Source: CBDFMR01 sp965249765 (lineage in GTDB: Bacteria > Bacteroidota > Bacteroidia > Chitinophagales > Saprospiraceae). From it: a DNA stretch of 64,000 nucleotides. Below, piece by piece: positions 1 through 9,141 of this stretch (positions are counted from its first letter, which is position 1; each line of letters begins with the position of its first letter). Under the pieces are notes generated by a model that saw nothing but the letters and a program-made list of their open reading frames with translations, did not search any database and had not been told where the DNA came from. The DNA lies in NCBI GenBank assembly GCA_965249765.1, contig CBDFMR010000005.1, positions 2,294,001 to 2,358,000 on the forward strand, read 5' to 3'. The position numbers and the translations under genes are program-made.

Positions 1-1
1 T

Positions 2-979
2 TTATTTTCCAAGGATTCTTATCATGTGAGCCGGTTTGTCTGCGATAAGTTTGAGAGTAAACTTAAAGAAATTCTGAGTACAGAAGATTTCGACATTGTT
101 CAGTTGGAGACATTTTATCTTACCCCTTACATTCCAGTAATTAAAAAGTATTCCAAGGCCATCGTGTCCTTGAGAGCACACAATATAGAGCATGAAATTT
201 GGGAGAGAATTACATCCAATACGTCATCTCCTGTAAAGAAGTGGTACTTAAATCATCTGACAAATAAATTGCGTAATTATGAACGCAATCATGTCAATGA
301 ATACGACTACATCATTACTGTGTCAGATAGGGATCTTAAAAGGTTCAAAGGTATTGGCTACACTAATGGGGCTATGGCTACACCGATAGGTCTCAATCTC
401 AAGGACTACATAGAGGTAAACCCCAAGACGGATAATAATGGTATTTGTTTTATAGGTGCACTGGATTGGATGCCCAATATTGAGGGTCTTCAATGGTTCC
501 TCAAAAATGTGTGGCCTATACTTCAGAAGTCTAATGCCGGGCTCAAGTTTCACATTGCAGGAAGGAATACCCCTGATAGCATAATGAAATTAGCATCAAA
601 GAACATCGTTGTTCATGGCGAAGTACCAAATGCCCAACTCTTTATGTCGAGGTTTCCAGTAATGGTAGTTCCACTTTTTTCTGGAAGCGGGACTAGAGTT
701 AAGATTCTTGAGGGCCTAGCACTCGAAAGAGGAATCGTTACTACTTCAATCGGTCTTGAAGGAATCAATGCACGTCATGAGAAGGAAATTTTGATAGCTG
801 ATGACCCTACGACTTTTGCTCAATCAATAAACAAACTATTGTCATCCGATAAATTACTCACTGACATGGGTAAAAAAGGCAAGGCATTTGTCATCAATCA
901 TTATGACAATAAGGATGCGGCAGAAAAGTTGATCGACAAATATCAGAAACTAATGGCATCTCCCGCATATAAATCTTAG
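2..979 (+). CDS. GT4-family glycosyltransferase, 5' end outside the window
   Basis: Likely transfers a sugar from a nucleotide-sugar donor during surface polysaccharide synthesis at the cytoplasmic face. The frame is open from base 2, so the true start lies upstream; the GTG at 26 is only the first in-window candidate. The visible part has the end of the acceptor-side Rossmann fold (SLRAHNIEHEIWERI) and a full donor-side fold: GICFIGALDWMPNIEGLQWF, then the HGEVPN turn, VPLFSGSGTRVKILEGLA with the donor-contacting Glu, and TTSIGLEGI. This is the usual group-1 (GT4) C-terminal layout. The next gene is a second GT4 enzyme in the same direction, so this is probably the tail of a polysaccharide cluster. 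The family is clear; the sugar and acceptor cannot be read from sequence. Confidence 0.85.
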   Translation, partial: LFSKDSYHVSRFVCDKFESKLKEILSTEDFDIVQLETFYLTPYIPVIKKYSKAIVSLRAHNIEHEIWERITSNTSSPVKKWYLNHLTNKLRNYERNHVNEYDYIITVSDRDLKRFKGIGYTNGAMATPIGLNLKDYIEVNPKTDNNGICFIGALDWMPNIEGLQWFLKNVWPILQKSNAGLKFHIAGRNTPDSIMKLASKNIVVHGEVPNAQLFMSRFPVMVVPLFSGSGTRVKILEGLALERGIVTTSIGLEGINARHEKEILIADDPTTFAQSINKLLSSDKLLTDMGKKGKAFVINHYDNKDAAEKLIDKYQKLMASPAYKS

Positions 980-993
980 CACTTACTTCCTCT

Positions 994-1001
994 TATATTT
1001 G
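994..1001 (+). promoter_or_regulatory. Candidate Bacteroidota -7 element before the second glycosyltransferase
   Basis: TATATTTG is a perfect match to TAnnTTTG and sits 17 bases before the TTG start at 1019, giving a very short leader. I see no clear -33 TTTG at the usual distance. It would let the second glycosyltransferase be transcribed separately from the first. Confidence 0.4.
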
Positions 1002-1018
1002 TGTCATAACTCCATGAT

Positions 1019-2182
1019 TTGAAGATTGTAGTATTGGCATCGAGATTTCCTTACCCACTAGAAAAAGGTGATAAACTGAGAATGTATCAGCACTTGGAAG
1101 TTCTAAGTAAAGTGCACGATGTCTCTCTTGTTGCAATTACTGACAGAGAGCCGAGCAAGAGGCAACTGCATGAAGTGAAGGCTGTGTGTAGCGGAAGTGT
1201 AGAGTATTTTGTTCTCCCACAATGGAAAAGGTATGTAGGTGCTCTGAGAGCAATAGTTTCTAAGAATCCGTTTCAAGTAGAGTTTTTTTATAGTCATTCT
1301 GTTCGTAATCATATTACAAGTAGTATTGAATCTCTAGATCCTGATCTTGTTTACTGCCAACTATTACGGATGGTTCCTTATTGTGAAAATTGCAAATCCT
1401 TGAAGATTTTGGATTTTATGGATGCCTTCGGAACGGGTGCATTGAGGACGTCCACCTCTACACGTTGGCCACTGTCATGGTTCTATAACATAGAACACAA
1501 AAAACTTCGAGATTGCGAGAAAAAAGTCAGCACATTGTTTGACGCATTTTCAGTAATATCAGATCAGGACCGTAAGGAAATAAACACTGATATTAACATT
1601 GAGGTAGTACCTAATTTTGTTGATCAGAAATTCTTTTCAGGAAAGGATACAACCAAAAGATACAAGCTAGGCTTTGTAGGGAATATGGGATACTTTCCCA
1701 ACGTGAAAGCAGGACAATACATCATCGATAGAATATTGCCTCACCTGTCAGAATCCTTTAATGTCCTTTTTGCCGGTGTCCGACCTGATCCAATCTTGGT
1801 GCAAAGAAAAAGTGATCGCATAGTTGTTACAGGCTGGATCGATGATATCAGAGATGCTTACAACCATATAGAAGTTCTCGTTGCTCCTATTTACACAGGA
1901 ATAGGACAGCAGAACAAGGTCTTGGAAGCTATGTCCATGTCGATTCCAGTAATTACAACGTCATTGGTAAATGATGCCATTGGTGCTCAGGATAAAGAAA
2001 GTATCATAGTAGCTAATACCGTGAATGAGTTTGTCAATGCCATTCAATTACTTCAGGACAAGGAATTGAGAAAAATAATGGGAGAGAGGGCAAGAAAATT
2101 CATTATCGACAACTATACCCAAGAGATCTTTTCTAAGAAACTTTTAGGGTTTGTAGATAGCGTTAATTATCAAACCTTATAG
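1019..2182 (+). CDS. GT4-family glycosyltransferase
   Basis: A complete 387-residue group-1 glycosyltransferase, presumably acting on a lipid-linked or surface polysaccharide. The N-terminus MKIVVLASRFPYPLEKGDK is the typical opening beta strand and glycine-containing loop of GT4 enzymes. The donor half has KLGFVGNMGYFPNVKAG, VTGWIDDIRDAY and a VAPIYTGIGQQNKVLEAMSM stretch with the nucleotide-sugar-binding Glu. The start is TTG at 1019: the ATG at 1014 runs into a stop two codons later, and the protein fits the family from the TTG. It follows another GT4 gene by 39 bases, and a -7 element lies in that gap. Substrate unknown. Confidence 0.85.
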   Translation: MKIVVLASRFPYPLEKGDKLRMYQHLEVLSKVHDVSLVAITDREPSKRQLHEVKAVCSGSVEYFVLPQWKRYVGALRAIVSKNPFQVEFFYSHSVRNHITSSIESLDPDLVYCQLLRMVPYCENCKSLKILDFMDAFGTGALRTSTSTRWPLSWFYNIEHKKLRDCEKKVSTLFDAFSVISDQDRKEINTDINIEVVPNFVDQKFFSGKDTTKRYKLGFVGNMGYFPNVKAGQYIIDRILPHLSESFNVLFAGVRPDPILVQRKSDRIVVTGWIDDIRDAYNHIEVLVAPIYTGIGQQNKVLEAMSMSIPVITTSLVNDAIGAQDKESIIVANTVNEFVNAIQLLQDKELRKIMGERARKFIIDNYTQEIFSKKLLGFVDSVNYQTL

Positions 2183-2193
2183 TGCAGTTAGTA

Positions 2194-2598
2194 TTAATCT
2201 TTCTTTTTAAGATTTATAATACAGAATATACTATCAACTGAAGAATGTTTAAAATATAAAGTATCGGATACATATCCATTCTTTTGTGATATTATACAGC
2301 CAAGAAAAACTTTCTCTTTCTTCATTGGTGGTATTGCAAAATGTTCTTGAAATTGACCTTCTTTGTCGGTATTGACTTCATAGTCAAAATAACTATCATC
2401 ATTTGAGATACTATCCTGTTTAGCTAAATATATTTTAACATTTGTCTTTCCAAGTGGGATGCCAGTAGGCACAGAATCTTTATAAAAGATAGCTGATTTT
2501 GTATCACTTTCATAGGAGTATATTTTTACTTTAATTCCTCCATCACATGAAATGAAAAGCATGGATACTATTAGGAGAAAAATACATTTATAGTCCAT
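2194..2598 (-). CDS. Small lipoprotein of unknown function
   Basis: A 134-residue protein with a lipoprotein signal: a charged start, a hydrophobic core and the lipobox LFISC with Cys18, followed by Asp-Gly-Gly. The mature part is short and beta-rich by eye (alternating hydrophobics, FDYEVNTDKEGQFQEHFAIP), like a small carboxypeptidase-regulatory-like or other beta-sandwich domain, but I do not recognise a family. It converges on the glycosyltransferase gene, ending 11 bases from it, and stands alone on its strand. Probably an outer-membrane or periplasmic lipoprotein; function unknown. Confidence 0.65.
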   Translation of the reverse strand: MDYKCIFLLIVSMLFISCDGGIKVKIYSYESDTKSAIFYKDSVPTGIPLGKTNVKIYLAKQDSISNDDSYFDYEVNTDKEGQFQEHFAIPPMKKEKVFLGCIISQKNGYVSDTLYFKHSSVDSIFCIINLKKKD

Positions 2599-2720
2599 AG
2601 ATTAATTTATTACGTTTTGTCAAACGCAACTGTATGTCATTGACCTCCAGTCCTGATTTCATAGGATAAACTGCGAACTTGCCCCTTTTATTTTAATTTA
2701 AGCTTATTGAAGAATCAAGG

Positions 2721-3782
2721 TCAAAAAATAGGGCAAATAGTCCCTTCATTGGTGTGATTGCCACGAAATACAATTGACAGTTCGAAGGCATTGAGTCCCA
2801 GTCTACTATCAACAATATCTCCAATCGATTGATCATAACTTAGTCCAAAGATGAAGGCATTGTACTCTAAGGTGAATGTGACCGCCGCCGTCGCAAGGGA
2901 GTATCCAGAATCGTTACTGACGCCTCTAAGCCACCCACCGAAATGAACAGCTTTACCCGTAGCTCTAACAAGGCTGTATCTGAAATTTGTACCTAAGTTT
3001 ACTTGTACATGTGGTCCTTGTAACATTCCAGTGATACGAGGTTGTATTCTTAGCCTCTTGCCCGTCTGTATACTCATCGAAGCATGGGACGTCCACTTCT
3101 TGAAGAAATTATTTTCTTTGATCAGACTAGGATCATTAGAATCACTTGTTTTAAAGAAAGAGATATTACTGCTGCCAAAGTGCAATAATCCTACTCCTAG
3201 GGTATACGTCAAGGCATTATTAGGAGTATCGGTATAATTCAAGCCAACTCCGAAATCTAAAAAACCTAAGTTGTTGGGTGGTAAGCTTTCTCCAGTAGCC
3301 AATGTGAAACCATCTAATGAGTTGAACTGATCATGAAATGATAGATTCTCATAATTCACCGTCCTAGAATGAATACCAAACTGAGCCCCAACACCAATAT
3401 ATTGAATCTTCTTTGAGTTGAGTGATTTGTGATAGGCTCCGTAGAAGTAGACGGCGTTGGTGTTGAGATCAAAACCACTTACCCTATCTGCAAAGAATTG
3501 AATTCCTACACCAACCTTATCATCAAGATAGACCCTGTCATCACTTGTCTCGAACTGTAGTTCTCCACCCACGGAAAATGTCGTTAAAGGGGTCTCCAAA
3601 GCGGACCTCCATTGGTCCCTATAATTGAGATTGAGTCTATAAGACCCATCAAATGTTCCTGCAAGAGCAGGGTTCAACAAAAGTGGAGCAGCAAAGGCCT
3701 GTGAGAATTGAGCATCCTGTGCGGTCACAATTCCCAGGTTGATGAATGCCAATAACGTAAATAACAGAGATCGTAGGGTCAT
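2721..3782 (-). CDS. PorP/SprF family type IX secretion system outer-membrane protein
   Basis: A PorP/SprF-like beta-barrel protein. Relatives bind PorK/N rings or help secrete and anchor type IX cargo such as large adhesins. Family hallmarks are the signal peptide ending TAQDAQFSQ, then PLLLNPALAGTFDG and LNYRDQWRS close to the mature N-terminus, followed by alternating barrel strands to the end. I place the start at the ATG at 3782 (MTLRSLLFTLLAFI...), which gives a normal signal peptide; the frame stays open to an ATG at 3842 but that would put 20 odd residues before it. Bacteroidota genomes often carry many paralogues, commonly beside giant repeat adhesins; here it stands alone, about 40 kb from the giant gene. 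Confidence 0.9.
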   Translation of the reverse strand: MTLRSLLFTLLAFINLGIVTAQDAQFSQAFAAPLLLNPALAGTFDGSYRLNLNYRDQWRSALETPLTTFSVGGELQFETSDDRVYLDDKVGVGIQFFADRVSGFDLNTNAVYFYGAYHKSLNSKKIQYIGVGAQFGIHSRTVNYENLSFHDQFNSLDGFTLATGESLPPNNLGFLDFGVGLNYTDTPNNALTYTLGVGLLHFGSSNISFFKTSDSNDPSLIKENNFFKKWTSHASMSIQTGKRLRIQPRITGMLQGPHVQVNLGTNFRYSLVRATGKAVHFGGWLRGVSNDSGYSLATAAVTFTLEYNAFIFGLSYDQSIGDIVDSRLGLNAFELSIVFRGNHTNEGTICPIF

Positions 3783-3932
3783 TTCTAAATCTATTGTGTG
3801 AAGGTATATAATATTCCTATTTACAATAATCATTGTCGTCATTTTAAGATATCATCTTACAAATCAGATTGTGGTAACGTATATAAATGGAAGACAGCTT
3901 GAATAATAGATTAAGAATTCATACTTTATCTA

Positions 3933-4766
3933 TTGATTTTGAAAAATGACAAGGATATTATAGCTATCTGCTCTGTAAGTAAATGTCCCATCAGACGGCA
4001 GCCAGATAACAGATCTGAAAAGACCTCTGAGTTGCTCTTCGGGGAGATGGTAACTATCCTTAAGCAAGTTGCAAGAAACTGGGTCAAAATAAAGTGTGAT
4101 CATGATGGTTATAGCGGATACGTTGATCCTAAGCAGTTAAGAACGATAACGGAATCTGAGCGAAACTCTTGGAGAGTGAACAGGAAATATTGTTATTCTC
4201 TTTTGACTACTGCACAGGCTGAAGCCCGACACATCAATGTCCTCTTTGGGTCGCCTATATCGTTAATTGGGGAGTCCTCTTTTGAATTCATTAATGAACT
4301 CTTTCAAGTGAGCGGAGAGTTTCGCACTCCTGCGGACATACAGAACCACACTGTCTTTTTGAGATATTTTGTCGACCTCTTTCTTCAAGCTCCGTACGAA
4401 TGGGGAGGTAGATCACCTCTGGGCATAGATTGTTCTGGTTTGACACAATTGTATTATAGATTTATTGGTGTCGAACTTCCTCGTGATGCAGCCTTGCAGA
4501 TAGAGCTAGGTGATGTCATCGACTTTGAAGAAAACTCAGAACCGGGAGACTTGGCATTCTTTGAGAATAGCAGGGGACATATTCACCATGTTGGAATTAT
4601 TGTTGAACCAGGAGAGATACTTCATGCTTCTGGAGAGGTGAGGATCGACACTCTTGATCATTTCGGCATCTATCGAGCAGATATAGGACGGTACACCCAC
4701 CACCTACGGCTTATAAAGAGAATGACCGTTATATCAAAGAATACAGCCCAATCCCCGCAGCCATAG
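3933..4766 (+). CDS. NlpC/P60 (C40) peptidase with SH3 domain
   Basis: A 277-residue cell-wall peptidase of the type that cuts gamma-D-glutamyl-diaminopimelate bonds in muropeptides. Residues about 10-75 form a bacterial SH3 domain; residues about 140-260 form the NlpC/P60 domain with catalytic Cys167 (GIDCSGL), His219 (IHHVGI) and a third polar residue His231 (ILHASG). There is no signal peptide, so it may be a cytoplasmic recycling enzyme like YkfC; this is inferred. The start is TTG at 3933 (another TTG follows at 3939). Its last 38 bases overlap the convergent RNA methylase gene. Confidence 0.88.
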   Translation: MILKNDKDIIAICSVSKCPIRRQPDNRSEKTSELLFGEMVTILKQVARNWVKIKCDHDGYSGYVDPKQLRTITESERNSWRVNRKYCYSLLTTAQAEARHINVLFGSPISLIGESSFEFINELFQVSGEFRTPADIQNHTVFLRYFVDLFLQAPYEWGGRSPLGIDCSGLTQLYYRFIGVELPRDAALQIELGDVIDFEENSEPGDLAFFENSRGHIHHVGIIVEPGEILHASGEVRIDTLDHFGIYRADIGRYTHHLRLIKRMTVISKNTAQSPQP

Positions 4767-5217
4767 CCACATTCATCGAACTGTTATTGCCATGCATAGG
4801 TATGTGAAAATGTCGAGAACTTGCTTCCAGTAGCTGGTCTGATACTCCGTTACGCTCGCTTCCAATGATCAGTGTAAAGTCTGACACTGGCTTGCTTACT
4901 TCAAATATACTCTCAGACTTGTCAGTCAACTCGAGAGCAAATAGGTCACCACAGGTTTCTATTTCAGTAAATGAATCTGTCATAGCATAAGGAATATAAT
5001 CCATACAATTTCTACTAAGTTTCCTGACTTTATTATAGTCAAATGACTTGGTTTCCAGAAAGTAGATTTTATCGATACAAAGAGCATCACTTAGTCTGAA
5101 GATGTGGGCAATGTTCATCGGATGCAAGAGTCTCTCCGCTATGATCTGAATACGTAAATCTGATCTACACTTCTGTTCCTTTAATTGAAATTCTTGATGG
5201 GATAATTGTCTTGACAC
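4729..5217 (-). CDS. SpoU/TrmH-family RNA 2'-O-methyltransferase, short form
   Basis: A 162-residue SPOUT-class methyltransferase that would transfer a methyl group from SAM to a ribose 2'-OH in tRNA or rRNA. It shows motif 1 (RLLHPMNIAHIFRLSDAL), motif 2 (LIIGSERNGVSD) and motif 3 (IPMHGNNSSMNVAMAAGIGL), the last two forming the trefoil-knot SAM site. There is no extra N-terminal RNA-binding domain, as in minimal TrmL/TrmH-like enzymes. It is the last gene of a minus-strand cluster (TPR protein, ribH, hydrolase, this gene) with 3 bases to the hydrolase, and its end overlaps the convergent NlpC/P60 gene. The exact target base is unknown. Confidence 0.88.
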   Translation of the reverse strand: MSRQLSHQEFQLKEQKCRSDLRIQIIAERLLHPMNIAHIFRLSDALCIDKIYFLETKSFDYNKVRKLSRNCMDYIPYAMTDSFTEIETCGDLFALELTDKSESIFEVSKPVSDFTLIIGSERNGVSDQLLEASSRHFHIPMHGNNSSMNVAMAAGIGLYSLI

Positions 5218-5220
5218 GAT

Positions 5221-6075
5221 TCAGGATGTCAACTCAGCTAGTTTACACTTTTCATTGACGACGATTCTACCTCTATCATTGGTAGTGAGATTGCAGACTT
5301 CATGGTTCTTGTCATGTTCTAGAAAGAGATAATAGTCCTTGTCAACTGCTTCCTGAAAGATTCTCTTTTTTTCTTCAAGCGTGACTAATGGCCTGATATC
5401 ATAACTCATCACATAAGGCATGCCGACATGGCATGTGGAAGGCAGTAAATCTGCGCAATAAAGAATGGACTTCCCGTTTTCAAGATCTATAAGAGGGAGC
5501 ATCATGGCTTCGGTATGTCCGTAGACATATTTTATCGTAATCCGATCTGTCAGATGGATACCTTCAGTACAATCTAGGAAATTTACTTTGTTTGCTTCCA
5601 TGAGGGGTACAAAGTTTTCTTTCAAGAAGGAAGCCCTCTCTCTCGGATTGGGATCCATGGCCCAGTTCCAGTGTTTTTCATTTGACCAATAAGTAGCATT
5701 CTTGAAAGTGGGTTCTAAGCTTCCGTCTTCATTCTTACTAACTGCACCTCCGACATGATCAAAATGCAGGTGGGTGATAAAAACATCAGTGATGTCATCA
5801 GTGCTGATTCCTTTCTTTATCAAAGAGCTTATTAAGGTTTCTTCACCATGAGGATGAAAGTGTGACATGAACTTTTCGCTTTGCTTGTCTCCCATTCCTG
5901 CATCAATCAGGATTTTCCTTTCCCCATCTTCTACCAAAAGGCATCTCATGGCCCAGCTACACATATTATTATCATCAGGAGGATTGAGTTTTTTCCACAT
6001 GGAGTGGGGGACTACACCAAACATGGCACCGCCATCCAACTTGAAATATCCTGTATCAATGGTTGATAACTTCAT
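5221..6075 (-). CDS. Metallo-beta-lactamase-fold hydrolase
   Basis: A 284-residue MBL-fold enzyme, probably a cytoplasmic esterase or lactonase-type hydrolase. The metal-binding motif is THLHFDH at residues 101-107, with His187 (GHTEAM), Asp209 (YCADL) and His254 (EHD) supplying the other ligands. There is no signal peptide. It follows ribH by 2 bases and precedes the SpoU gene by 3, so the genes are co-transcribed; the context gives no direct hint of substrate. Similar MBL proteins include quorum-quenching lactonases, but the motif alone does not decide this. Confidence 0.85.
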   Translation of the reverse strand: MKLSTIDTGYFKLDGGAMFGVVPHSMWKKLNPPDDNNMCSWAMRCLLVEDGERKILIDAGMGDKQSEKFMSHFHPHGEETLISSLIKKGISTDDITDVFITHLHFDHVGGAVSKNEDGSLEPTFKNATYWSNEKHWNWAMDPNPRERASFLKENFVPLMEANKVNFLDCTEGIHLTDRITIKYVYGHTEAMMLPLIDLENGKSILYCADLLPSTCHVGMPYVMSYDIRPLVTLEEKKRIFQEAVDKDYYLFLEHDKNHEVCNLTTNDRGRIVVNEKCKLAELTS

Positions 6076-6077
6076 GC

Positions 6078-6590
6078 TTAAAACCCTATTTTTTTATCAC
6101 TGTTGGTAGTCTCTTCCTTGAGTTGAATCATCTTGAGAGCTGTAATTGCCGCTTCGCTACCTTTGTTTCCCAGTCGTCCTCCAGATCTATCACGGGCTTG
6201 AATACTGTCATTGCATGTCAATACACCAAAGATCACCGGCTTATCAAGTGACATGGAAAGCATGGTTATTCCGGAGGCTACAGACTGAGCAATGTATCTG
6301 TTATGGTCTGTATCCCCTTTGATGATGCATCCCAAGCAAATAATCCCATCAGGATTTTTCTTAGAGTTGATGAGCTTCGCCCCTAAAGGCAATTCGAATG
6401 AACCCGGGACTTGAATAACAGAGATGTTGTCTTTGTTCAAGCCATTGCTGATGAGTGTAGCTAGTGCAGCTTTAGACAGTGCATCGGTTATTTTGTGATT
6501 CCATTGTGATACAACAATGCAAATACTGGTCTCCTTGAAATTACCAGCTACCTTAGAGGAGTTCGTTGTGATTTGATCTTTTGTGGACAT
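6078..6590 (-). CDS. ribH: 6,7-dimethyl-8-ribityllumazine synthase
   Basis: Catalyses the penultimate step of riboflavin synthesis, condensing 5-amino-6-ribitylaminouracil with 3,4-dihydroxy-2-butanone 4-phosphate, and assembles into capsids or smaller oligomers. At 170 residues it is normal in length. Visible landmarks are VVSQWNHKIT, the substrate loop PGSFELPLGAKL, GCIIKGDTDHNRYI with catalytic His96, and FGVLTCNDSIQA with the phosphate-binding segment. It sits 52 bases after a TPR membrane protein gene and 2 bases before the MBL hydrolase. The linkage TPR-ribH is common in Bacteroidota as far as I recall. Confidence 0.95.
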   Translation of the reverse strand: MSTKDQITTNSSKVAGNFKETSICIVVSQWNHKITDALSKAALATLISNGLNKDNISVIQVPGSFELPLGAKLINSKKNPDGIICLGCIIKGDTDHNRYIAQSVASGITMLSMSLDKPVIFGVLTCNDSIQARDRSGGRLGNKGSEAAITALKMIQLKEETTNSDKKIGF

Positions 6591-6642
6591 AGATTTTATG
6601 TTAAAAGATCAACAAGAAATTGAGAGGATTGTTGAAATCGTC

Positions 6643-7350
6643 CTACTTTTCAAGCCTCGTCAGATGCTTAGCAGCTTCAGCCGCTTCATCAGAAAACGGA
6701 TAATCCTTTCTTATCCTTTCCAATGCATCCAGCGCATTCTCATTATTCCCTTGATTCTCTGACAGCAGAGCATATTTTTTCAAGTAGTATGGAGCAAGCA
6801 ACTCATTGTCAACACCATTAGCTGCCTTTTGATAATATGATAGAGCCTTGTCAAAGTCCTCCAATTCGGAGTAGGCATCACCGAGTGCTCCGTTCTTCAT
6901 TATGGGAGTAACCTTGCCTGCAGAATTAAACGATTCTAAATATTCGATGGCTGAGTCAAATCTTCCCAAATTTAGATAACTGATACCTGCGTAATATTTT
7001 GCAAGATTCCCAGCCTTCGTACTGCTGTATGCGTCGATGATGTCAAGGAAGCCGTCATACCCGTTCCCTGGGCTCTCTAGAGCTCTCGCAAAGGAGTCCT
7101 GAGCAAACTGCAACTCTGCGTAATACATGGCATCCATAGCCTTCTGTTCATTAGGTTGCTTGATTAACATAACGTATGCCACGGCAGCACCTATTGCCAA
7201 TGCTATGATAGCAGCAATGAGTAGAATTTTGTTCTGATTTCTCTCATAAAAATCCTGTGCACTATCTCTTGCTTCAACAAGATCTATTAAAGTTTCTTCT
7301 TCTTTCTTCTTGCTTCTTTGAGATTGTCTTACTCCCTTTCTCTTTGACAT
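6643..7350 (-). CDS. Single-pass membrane protein with TPR repeats
   Basis: A 235-residue protein with a very basic N-terminus (MSKRKGVRQSQRSKKKEEE), one transmembrane helix at about residues 43-64 (ILLIAAIIALAIGAAVAYVM) and a periplasmic part made of tetratricopeptide repeats, for example KYYAGISYLNLGRFDSAIEY and GALGDAYSELEDFDKALSYY. Topology with the short N-terminus inside matches YfgM/ancillary translocon-type TPR proteins, which bind partner proteins near the membrane. It is the first gene of the ribH cluster, with a candidate promoter 20 bases upstream. The partner is unknown. Confidence 0.85.
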   Translation of the reverse strand: MSKRKGVRQSQRSKKKEEETLIDLVEARDSAQDFYERNQNKILLIAAIIALAIGAAVAYVMLIKQPNEQKAMDAMYYAELQFAQDSFARALESPGNGYDGFLDIIDAYSSTKAGNLAKYYAGISYLNLGRFDSAIEYLESFNSAGKVTPIMKNGALGDAYSELEDFDKALSYYQKAANGVDNELLAPYYLKKYALLSENQGNNENALDALERIRKDYPFSDEAAEAAKHLTRLEK

Positions 7351-7369
7351 AGACTATAAAAAATTTGCG

Positions 7370-7377
7370 CAAAGATA
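7370..7377 (-). promoter_or_regulatory. Candidate -7 element for the TPR-ribH-hydrolase-SpoU operon
   Basis: On the minus strand TATCTTTG perfectly matches TAnnTTTG and lies 19 bases before the ATG at 7350. No good -33 TTTG is visible. The rest of the gap to 7530 shows nothing else that I can name. Confidence 0.45.
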
Positions 7378-7530
7378 GATAAAGTTGCCATATTTAAGTC
7401 TTTACTGAACTCCGATTTAAGAAGGAATCATTAGGATATCATCATTTTAGTAAGGCGGGTCTCTGTGTAATTTCATTATAGCAAATCACCCCTTTCTTAA
7501 AGTAGTGAAGGTTATCATTATATGGGCAAG

Positions 7531-9141
7531 TCAAGATGCGAGATAGTCCATCTCTTTTAATATGCGATCTGCAAGTTCACTTACGCTAAATCCAGCTGTA
7601 AAGATCGATAAATTAAAACCTACACCTTTTGACAAAGAATGATTTAAGAATTTATCAAGAAGTAGAATAGTAAAATCCTCTCTAGACACTTCGGTTATTT
7701 CCGTTGAGTATGATGCCTTCAGCCCTCTTAATTCAAGTTGAAGAATTAAGTCTGTTGCAAATTCACAATGATCTGTATAAATGAGGACTTTTTCTTTTTT
7801 GTTACAAGTATAGTTAGCCAACCAATGTAATACAGAATCGGCATCTAAATCCACACCAAAATGACCTTTCATCACGGGAAGAGCTTGATGTGTCAGCCAG
7901 TGAAGTCCATCATAATAAACAGTCTCTGACGAAATGAGACCTGCATTCTTAAGGTTGTTCTTGTAATTAGCATCAATCACAACTTGCTTTGAGTCGAAGG
8001 TAATCTCTCGTTCAATAGCAACTTTTGCAGGGATGGTCCAGATTACACAATCATATTCCGAAATCGTCGCTTCCAATGCTGGCCAAGGCAATTGCTGGCA
8101 TCCATCAGTGGTTATATTGGATCGATTACAGAACGTGACATCATAAAGACTAGAAACATGTTGAGCGGCAGACCATGCGGCCCCACCATTTCCTACGATC
8201 AACACTTTTTCGATGTTGCTATGAAGGGATTCAAGTATATTTTGTATCGCGAGTGTATCAGTATTGAATAGCTTTATCTTTGATCCATCGCATATCCTTA
8301 GATTCATAGGGTTCTCAATGGGGTCACCAGATAATCCTAGTTTTTTAAAAGGGGCAGTAACGTTCAAGAAGTCCAAGGGCAACGTTTCTACCAATAATTT
8401 ACCGTAAGACATATCCTTAAGTACCAATCTATGATAAGACCGATTGATACCCCATTCGCGGAGAAAAGTATTGAAGATTACAGGACTCAAACTATGACTG
8501 ATCGGGTCACCCAACACTCCACATATGGCAGTTGTCTCAAACAATGACTTGAAACGAGAAGTTGTAAGCTGCCCTGATGCTGTAGATGTGTGACCATCGG
8601 GATACACATAGGTCAATGGTGCTCCAAGCTCCAATCCCATTAATCTTGTCGCCAATCCATGGCCTCCCATTCCTATTAGGATGGAGTTAGGCCTAAGGGC
8701 ATAGAATCCCATCATTGTCTTTGCTTCCTGATGGGAAGATACATAGCAGGCACATTTAAAAATTGAACCTTCAGGAATCAGTCCTTCGTACCTAGAAAAT
8801 ACTTCCTTGGGGTCTTCAAATTGCTTGTAATTGTGGTAGGATAGAATCAATCTGCTTTCTGGATGATTGTCGATAATAGTCCGAAGTCGTGATCTATCCA
8901 TCTCAACATCTAGGTCTATAAAAGTCGGTAGGCAATCACCCAGTTGGTCCAAGAGGCAGATTGTGTCAGGAGCAAGTTTCAGTATATATTCTCCTCCGGA
9001 CATGAGGACGTTCTGGTAATCTAGATGTGTCCAGTCTAGTAGATCAGTACGCAACTCGACCATGTCATACTGTACAGCCCATTCAAGTGCCTTCTGAGGT
9101 ACAACATCCGAAACACTAACCACAGTACGGTAATTCATCAT
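7531..9141 (-). CDS. aroDE: Bifunctional 3-dehydroquinate dehydratase / shikimate dehydrogenase with extra C-terminal domain
   Basis: Carries out steps three and four of the shikimate pathway: dehydroquinate to dehydroshikimate, then NADPH-dependent reduction to shikimate. Residues 1-200 are a type I dehydratase with VELRTDLL (Glu29, Arg31), SYHN (His103) and the Schiff-base lysine Lys129 in IFKCACY. Residues 206-440 are AroE: shikimate-binding ISHSLSP, NVTAPFK with catalytic Lys266, NTD (Asp295), nucleotide loop GNGGAA (318-323) and the DGLHWLTHQA C-terminal Gln. Residues about 446-536 are an extension I cannot assign. The ATG at 9141 overlaps the stop of the upstream GT2-AroB gene by 4 bases, so the two are translationally coupled. 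Confidence 0.92.
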   Translation of the reverse strand: MMNYRTVVSVSDVVPQKALEWAVQYDMVELRTDLLDWTHLDYQNVLMSGGEYILKLAPDTICLLDQLGDCLPTFIDLDVEMDRSRLRTIIDNHPESRLILSYHNYKQFEDPKEVFSRYEGLIPEGSIFKCACYVSSHQEAKTMMGFYALRPNSILIGMGGHGLATRLMGLELGAPLTYVYPDGHTSTASGQLTTSRFKSLFETTAICGVLGDPISHSLSPVIFNTFLREWGINRSYHRLVLKDMSYGKLLVETLPLDFLNVTAPFKKLGLSGDPIENPMNLRICDGSKIKLFNTDTLAIQNILESLHSNIEKVLIVGNGGAAWSAAQHVSSLYDVTFCNRSNITTDGCQQLPWPALEATISEYDCVIWTIPAKVAIEREITFDSKQVVIDANYKNNLKNAGLISSETVYYDGLHWLTHQALPVMKGHFGVDLDADSVLHWLANYTCNKKEKVLIYTDHCEFATDLILQLELRGLKASYSTEITEVSREDFTILLLDKFLNHSLSKGVGFNLSIFTAGFSVSELADRILKEMDYLAS

